64,000 nt of DNA from the NCBI RefSeq assembly GCF_011009015.1, contig NZ_CP048881.1, forward strand, positions 18,465-82,464, read 5' to 3'. Under the pieces are notes generated by a model. That model worked only from the letters and a program-made list of their open reading frames with translations, did no database searches and was not told where the DNA came from. Numbering within the stretch: the first letter of the stretch is position 1; every line of letters begins with the position of its first letter. The stretch is from Spartinivicinus ruber (GTDB lineage: Bacteria > Pseudomonadota > Gammaproteobacteria > Pseudomonadales > Zooshikellaceae). The translations under genes and the position numbers were made by a program. This document shows positions 61,038 to 64,000 of this stretch, piece by piece.

Positions 61038-61339
61038 AGATTCCCCCCACACCTAATGTATAAATAATATACATTAAATGTTCATATAATGCACATTCAG
61101 TATAAATATAATTCACTTTTAAATTAAATTCAAATTCGTTATGTATTAAATGTGCATGTAAAGTGCATGTAATTGAAATATAGATAGTTTTAGTTTGAAT
61201 GTAAGTTGCATGTACTTCGAATGTGGATTTGTTAAAAGGTATAAAGTTGACAGTGGCAGCCTCATAGCCCTTGCTATTCGTCAGCTCTCTGCCATTATTA
61301 TTGGTACTTCAACCTGAAACAAAACTATAAGAAGTATCA

Positions 61340-61633
61340 ATGATGATTACAAAAAAACTTACCAAGCTATCACAAGAACATCCACGCATAACTATTCGAA
61401 CCCTAGCCACCCTGATGAGCATTAATGACAATGAAGGCTGCTCAGTTTCCGAGCTATCTCAATTCATGGGTGTTAATGAGAAAAACGTGGCAACCACTAT
61501 CCGTCGTTTGGAAGAGGGGAGGGATTCAGCAGGTAGCGTTAAGCTAATCAAAGTTAAGCAGAATAAAGACGACAAACGCTTTAAGTTGGTTTGGTTGACA
61601 GCTAAGGGTAAGGCGTTGTTGAAGAAGTTGTAA
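61340..61633 (+). CDS. MarR-like winged-helix regulator
   Basis: A 97-residue protein. TIRTLATLMSINDNEGCSVSELSQFMGVNEKNVATTIRRLEEG is the helix-turn-helix and its recognition helix, and KLVWLTAKGKALLKKL is the wing and end typical of MarR. It is shorter than full MarR proteins (about 140 residues) because the terminal dimer helices are missing. It stands alone between the par region and a binding-protein gene. A fragment of a second copy lies near 63537. Confidence 0.75.
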   Translation: MMITKKLTKLSQEHPRITIRTLATLMSINDNEGCSVSELSQFMGVNEKNVATTIRRLEEGRDSAGSVKLIKVKQNKDDKRFKLVWLTAKGKALLKKL

Positions 61634-61664
61634 CTGAAACTGTGAAATCAATTGGGGTGTGATA

Positions 61665-62456
61665 ATGCATTATTTGTATAGGTTCCTCCTTTTGGTGCTT
61701 AGCATCTCTTTTCTACTCAGTTCAAAATTATCTGCATGCAGTAAAGAAAGCTATATGATTGGATATAGTGAGTTTTTCCCATTTATGTATACAACAGAAG
61801 GCTCTGAGGTAAAAGGGCTGGATATCAAGCTGGTAAGAAAAGTATTTGAGAAAGCGGGTTGTAAAATAGAGCTTGTCAATATGCCTTGGTCCCGTATTGT
61901 TATGGGGCTAAAAAATGGGGTGCCTGATGTAGCCTTGGTTGCTTCAAAAACTAAAGAACGATCTATGTATGCTTATTTCTCGGTACCTTATCGAAATGAG
62001 CAAATGCGTTTCATGATTAGAAAGAACGAAGCGCCCAAGTGGCCAATACAAAGTTTGCAAGATGTAATTAAATATAAAATGCGAATAGCAGTAGTTTTGA
62101 GTAATTGGTTTGGTGAAGAATTTGATGAGCTTAAGAAAAATAAAGAATTTAAAAGTTTAATTAGTGGCGTTACAGAAGTTTCAAACCGTTTTTCTATGCT
62201 TTCTTTAAAGCGAATTGATGCAATACTACATGATAAGGTATATCTCACAGCAATGGCAAAAAAACTAGGTAAATATGATGATATTGAATTTTTGCCATTT
62301 GTAGTTAATGATGACCCCGTTCATTTTATGTTTAGTAAGAAGACAACGCCAAAAACAGATTTGGAATTAATTAATCAAATGCTAAAGGAGTTTAAAAAAA
62401 CACCTGAATATAGGGAGCTTTTTGGTGATATGAAAACTCACTTTAGTAAGGATTAG
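61665..62456 (+). CDS. Solute-binding-like lipoprotein (SBP_bac_3 fold)
   Basis: ATG 61665 (GGGG a few bases upstream) is preferred over GTG 61659. The 263-residue product has a signal with an LSAC lipobox (cysteine 25), then an SBP_bac_3 domain: YSEFFPFMYTTEGSEVKGLDIKLVRKVFEKA, then MGLKNGVPDVALVASKTKERS and LISGVTEVSNRFSML. No permease or ATPase gene is near, so a sensing or accessory role is possible instead of uptake. Related stand-alone proteins are frequent in marine gammaproteobacteria. Confidence 0.75.
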   Translation: MHYLYRFLLLVLSISFLLSSKLSACSKESYMIGYSEFFPFMYTTEGSEVKGLDIKLVRKVFEKAGCKIELVNMPWSRIVMGLKNGVPDVALVASKTKERSMYAYFSVPYRNEQMRFMIRKNEAPKWPIQSLQDVIKYKMRIAVVLSNWFGEEFDELKKNKEFKSLISGVTEVSNRFSMLSLKRIDAILHDKVYLTAMAKKLGKYDDIEFLPFVVNDDPVHFMFSKKTTPKTDLELINQMLKEFKKTPEYRELFGDMKTHFSKD

Positions 62457-62468
62457 TTTTACCAGAAT

Positions 62469-62509
62469 ACTGCTTCACCTGATGCGTTAGGTGTTGGTGA
62501 AGCAGTTTT
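62469..62509 (+). terminator. Rho-independent terminator after the binding-protein gene
   Basis: An 11-bp perfect stem ACTGCTTCACC/GGTGAAGCAGT followed directly by TTTT. The start of the stem is 13 bases beyond the stop codon. Confidence 0.85.
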
Positions 62510-62626
62510 GATGTTGAAAGTGCAAACCACTGCCATTTCCTCCGTTCTAGAGGAGTGCCTTTGACACTTGTAACCATTATCCAGTGTAGTGAGAAAAGAT
62601 AGTTTCGTTCATTCTTGTGATGAAAG

Positions 62627-63385
62627 TTATGGATCAATTTTCCATTTTTTTGTGATGGAGTTAATATCAACTATACGTAACCATTTGTTTACCTTTGAAA
62701 GTAGGTTGTTACTGACTTTTGGGAGCATATAAACTTTATAACTGGATGTTCCAGTAAAGGGGGTATCATTTGCTACGCAAAGCTTACCTTTATGTAACCT
62801 GCTTTGATAGCGTGCTTCAATAAGGTCTGTTACCATAACATCTGCTTTATTTTCCAAAATCATACCAAAGGGGACATAGTTATTTTTTGTATTAATAACA
62901 TGAGACTGAAGTAGTCTTGATTTAACAAATTTTTCATTTGTTCCACCAGGATTAACGACAACTCTAACAGAAGATTGATTAATTAATTCTTCATTAAGAT
63001 AGTTATTAATATCGTCACAGCGTACTAGAGCTACTTTACCATTATCAATTACTTTATTTGTTAACAGGAAGTCCTTTGCTCTAGACTGAGTATATGTTAT
63101 TCCACCCATTGCTATGTCAAACTTATCCTCTTTTAGATCCTGTGATAAAGTAGGCCATGAAGTTTTAACAAACTGGATTTTTACATTTAAGTGTTTACCT
63201 AAAGCCTCTGCCATATCAATTGCAAATCCATTTAGCTGTCCCTGTTCATTAGCAAAACTGATAGGTGCGTAATCTCCTGTTGTTCCTACCCGTAAAGTAC
63301 TATCTCTATCATCAATGAAATCTGCATTGCAGATACTTTGTATACAAAATAGAGAGAAAATAAATAAATATTTTAAAAACTTCAT
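62627..63385 (-). CDS. Periplasmic binding-fold protein of the cyclohexadienyl dehydratase (PheC)-like family
   Basis: ATG 63385 gives 252 residues with a signal peptide (MKFLKYLFIFSLFCIQSICNA). The mature protein has LRVGTTGDYAPISFANEQG, FVKTSWPTLSQDLKEDKFDIAMGGI and VVNPGGTNEKFVKS, matching PheC-type proteins, which convert arogenate or prephenate in the periplasm with an SBP fold. The GGTN and SWPTL segments are especially close. Catalytic competence is not proven. An upstream start at 63430 would hide the signal peptide. Confidence 0.75.
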   Translation of the reverse strand: MKFLKYLFIFSLFCIQSICNADFIDDRDSTLRVGTTGDYAPISFANEQGQLNGFAIDMAEALGKHLNVKIQFVKTSWPTLSQDLKEDKFDIAMGGITYTQSRAKDFLLTNKVIDNGKVALVRCDDINNYLNEELINQSSVRVVVNPGGTNEKFVKSRLLQSHVINTKNNYVPFGMILENKADVMVTDLIEARYQSRLHKGKLCVANDTPFTGTSSYKVYMLPKVSNNLLSKVNKWLRIVDINSITKKWKIDP

Positions 63386-63536
63386 TGAGTACCACCAAAA
63401 AATTTGCTTTAAAAAGTGCAAAATATACATATATTAAGTGAATTAAACCACTGCAATTTCTGAATTTCGTACCGACGTTCTAAGCCTTGTCCTCTCACGC
63501 CTAAAACCATCATCTGGTAAGATCATAGTCAGGCAG

Positions 63537-63575
63537 AGCAGCTAAAGGTAAGGCGTTGTTGAAGCGGTTGGGTGA
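63537..63575 (+). pseudogene. Remnant of the 3' end of a MarR-like gene
   Basis: The stretch around GCTAAAGGTAAGGCGTTG is nearly identical to the 3' end of the MarR-like gene (61603-61630): translated, both read AKGKALLK. The rest of the gene is absent. It indicates a duplication followed by deletion around the two binding-protein genes. Confidence 0.6.
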
Positions 63576-63579
63576 TTTG

Positions 63580-63603
63580 CTACCCCACCAGCTGGTGGGG
63601 TAG
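63580..63603. terminator. 24-bp perfect palindrome at the 3' end of the last gene
   Basis: Two 12-bp arms (CTACCCCACCAG and its complement) meet with no spacer, just before the end of the leftward gene at 63609. It most likely ends that transcript, or binds a dimeric protein. Confidence 0.6.
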
Positions 63604-63608
63604 GGTGG

Positions 63609-63989
63609 TTAGTTTTCAATATGTTCTATTTGATTTTCAGAATCTAAATTATCACTCTTAGTTAAAGTAAAGCAGCCTGAAGTACCATCCCAGTTGCGCA
63701 TAATGCCTCTATATCTGTCAAAAGACTCTTTTCGACCAGAGTAAGTAGTGGGGTAGTCGCTATTTGGAGAGTAAAAAAGCAAAATGAGCATATTTCCAGA
63801 ATCTAAATATACTCCATGTGGAGACCCGTCTACACGTTTCCAAGTACCATCAGTTTTGAATCTATAGCGTGCATCTGCACTAGTTCCATCACAATTATAG
63901 TCGTACTTTAAAGACCATTCTCCCGACATATCAGCAAAAGAGGTATTTACAAAAGCTAATAGTGATAATCCTAAAAGATATTTTTTCAT
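63609..63989 (-). CDS. Small exported protein of unknown function
   Basis: A 126-residue product with a signal peptide (MKKYLLGLSLLAFVNTSFAD). The mature part is beta-rich (GEWSLKYDYNCDGTSADARYRF, RYRGIMRNWDGTSGCFTL) with two cysteines. It resembles small lipocalin-like or DUF-type periplasmic proteins, without clear family. The start is close to the right edge of the window; GGAC lies upstream. Confidence 0.7.
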   Translation of the reverse strand: MKKYLLGLSLLAFVNTSFADMSGEWSLKYDYNCDGTSADARYRFKTDGTWKRVDGSPHGVYLDSGNMLILLFYSPNSDYPTTYSGRKESFDRYRGIMRNWDGTSGCFTLTKSDNLDSENQIEHIEN

Positions 63990-64000
63990 GCAAAACGTCC

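Larger units (their letters stand above)
59911..61214. repeat. TGCATGTA repeats flanking the par operon
   Basis: TGCATGTA or its complement TACATGCA occurs at 59911, 59999, 61153, 61164 and 61207, with a related GCATATGC at 60011-60018. Two copies lie downstream of the ParA/partner operon and three upstream. Nearby CATTGAATGT and GAATGTGG words recur too. Such repeats are the usual form of plasmid centromeres and operators bound by small ParB-like proteins. Confidence 0.55.

Overview
The window looks like part of a low-GC gammaproteobacterial plasmid or phage-plasmid. Myophage structural genes (P2-type tails on lambda-type heads) sit beside a plasmid replication gene, a ParA-type partition cassette and toxin-antitoxin modules. 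The host cannot be fixed from sequence alone. A PilZ protein, a chemotaxis receptor, periplasmic binding proteins and an outer-membrane barrel fit a free-living, probably aquatic gammaproteobacterium.

Layout. At 1-129 is the start of a leftward gene cut by the window edge. From 368 to 20341 is virion module 1: terminase small and large subunits, gpW, portal, protease/scaffold, decoration protein, major capsid, head-tail and tail completion, baseplate V/W/J/I, tail fibre with accessory genes, sheath, tube, E/E' chaperone, tape measure, U, X and D. Two reverse-strand cargo genes are set into it, a PilZ protein and a small membrane protein, and an MFS transporter follows at 20574-21815. A Tn3-family transposon (21867-25957) separates this from virion module 2 (25958-40740). 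Module 2 repeats the same gene order with mostly divergent proteins, but begins inside a truncated decoration gene and lacks terminase, portal and protease. The fibre-end cassette is nearly identical in the two modules, while most other structural proteins have diverged strongly.

From 40741 to about 44700 is a control and replication region: a strong promoter, an SOS-type (LexA box) promoter in front of a 63-residue gene, a primase-like Rep protein, a DnaA box in the adjacent intergenic stretch, and a two-gene unit encoding an exported protein and a small partner. From 44833 to 52040 are a Fic protein, 20-bp tandem repeats, a MazE/MazF-type module with a third gene, an AT-rich orphan, a short tyrosine recombinase and a chemotaxis receptor. 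From 52100 to 56190 is a run of small exported proteins, lipoproteins and an outer-membrane barrel. From 56342 to 61633 is a plasmid-maintenance block: an S-subunit-like gene, HigB/HigA with tandem operators, a further HTH protein, a membrane/winged-helix protein whose gene carries a cluster of 11-bp palindromes, and a ParA plus small partner operon flanked by TGCATGTA repeats. The right end has two periplasmic solute-binding-like proteins and a small exported protein.

Together the genes suggest an autonomously maintained phage-like replicon that may build particles from one full and one partial set of virion genes sharing receptor-binding parts. No lysis genes, repressor or late activator are visible here, so whether it is an active phage is open. 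All functional calls come from reading sequence motifs and gene order; no database search was run.
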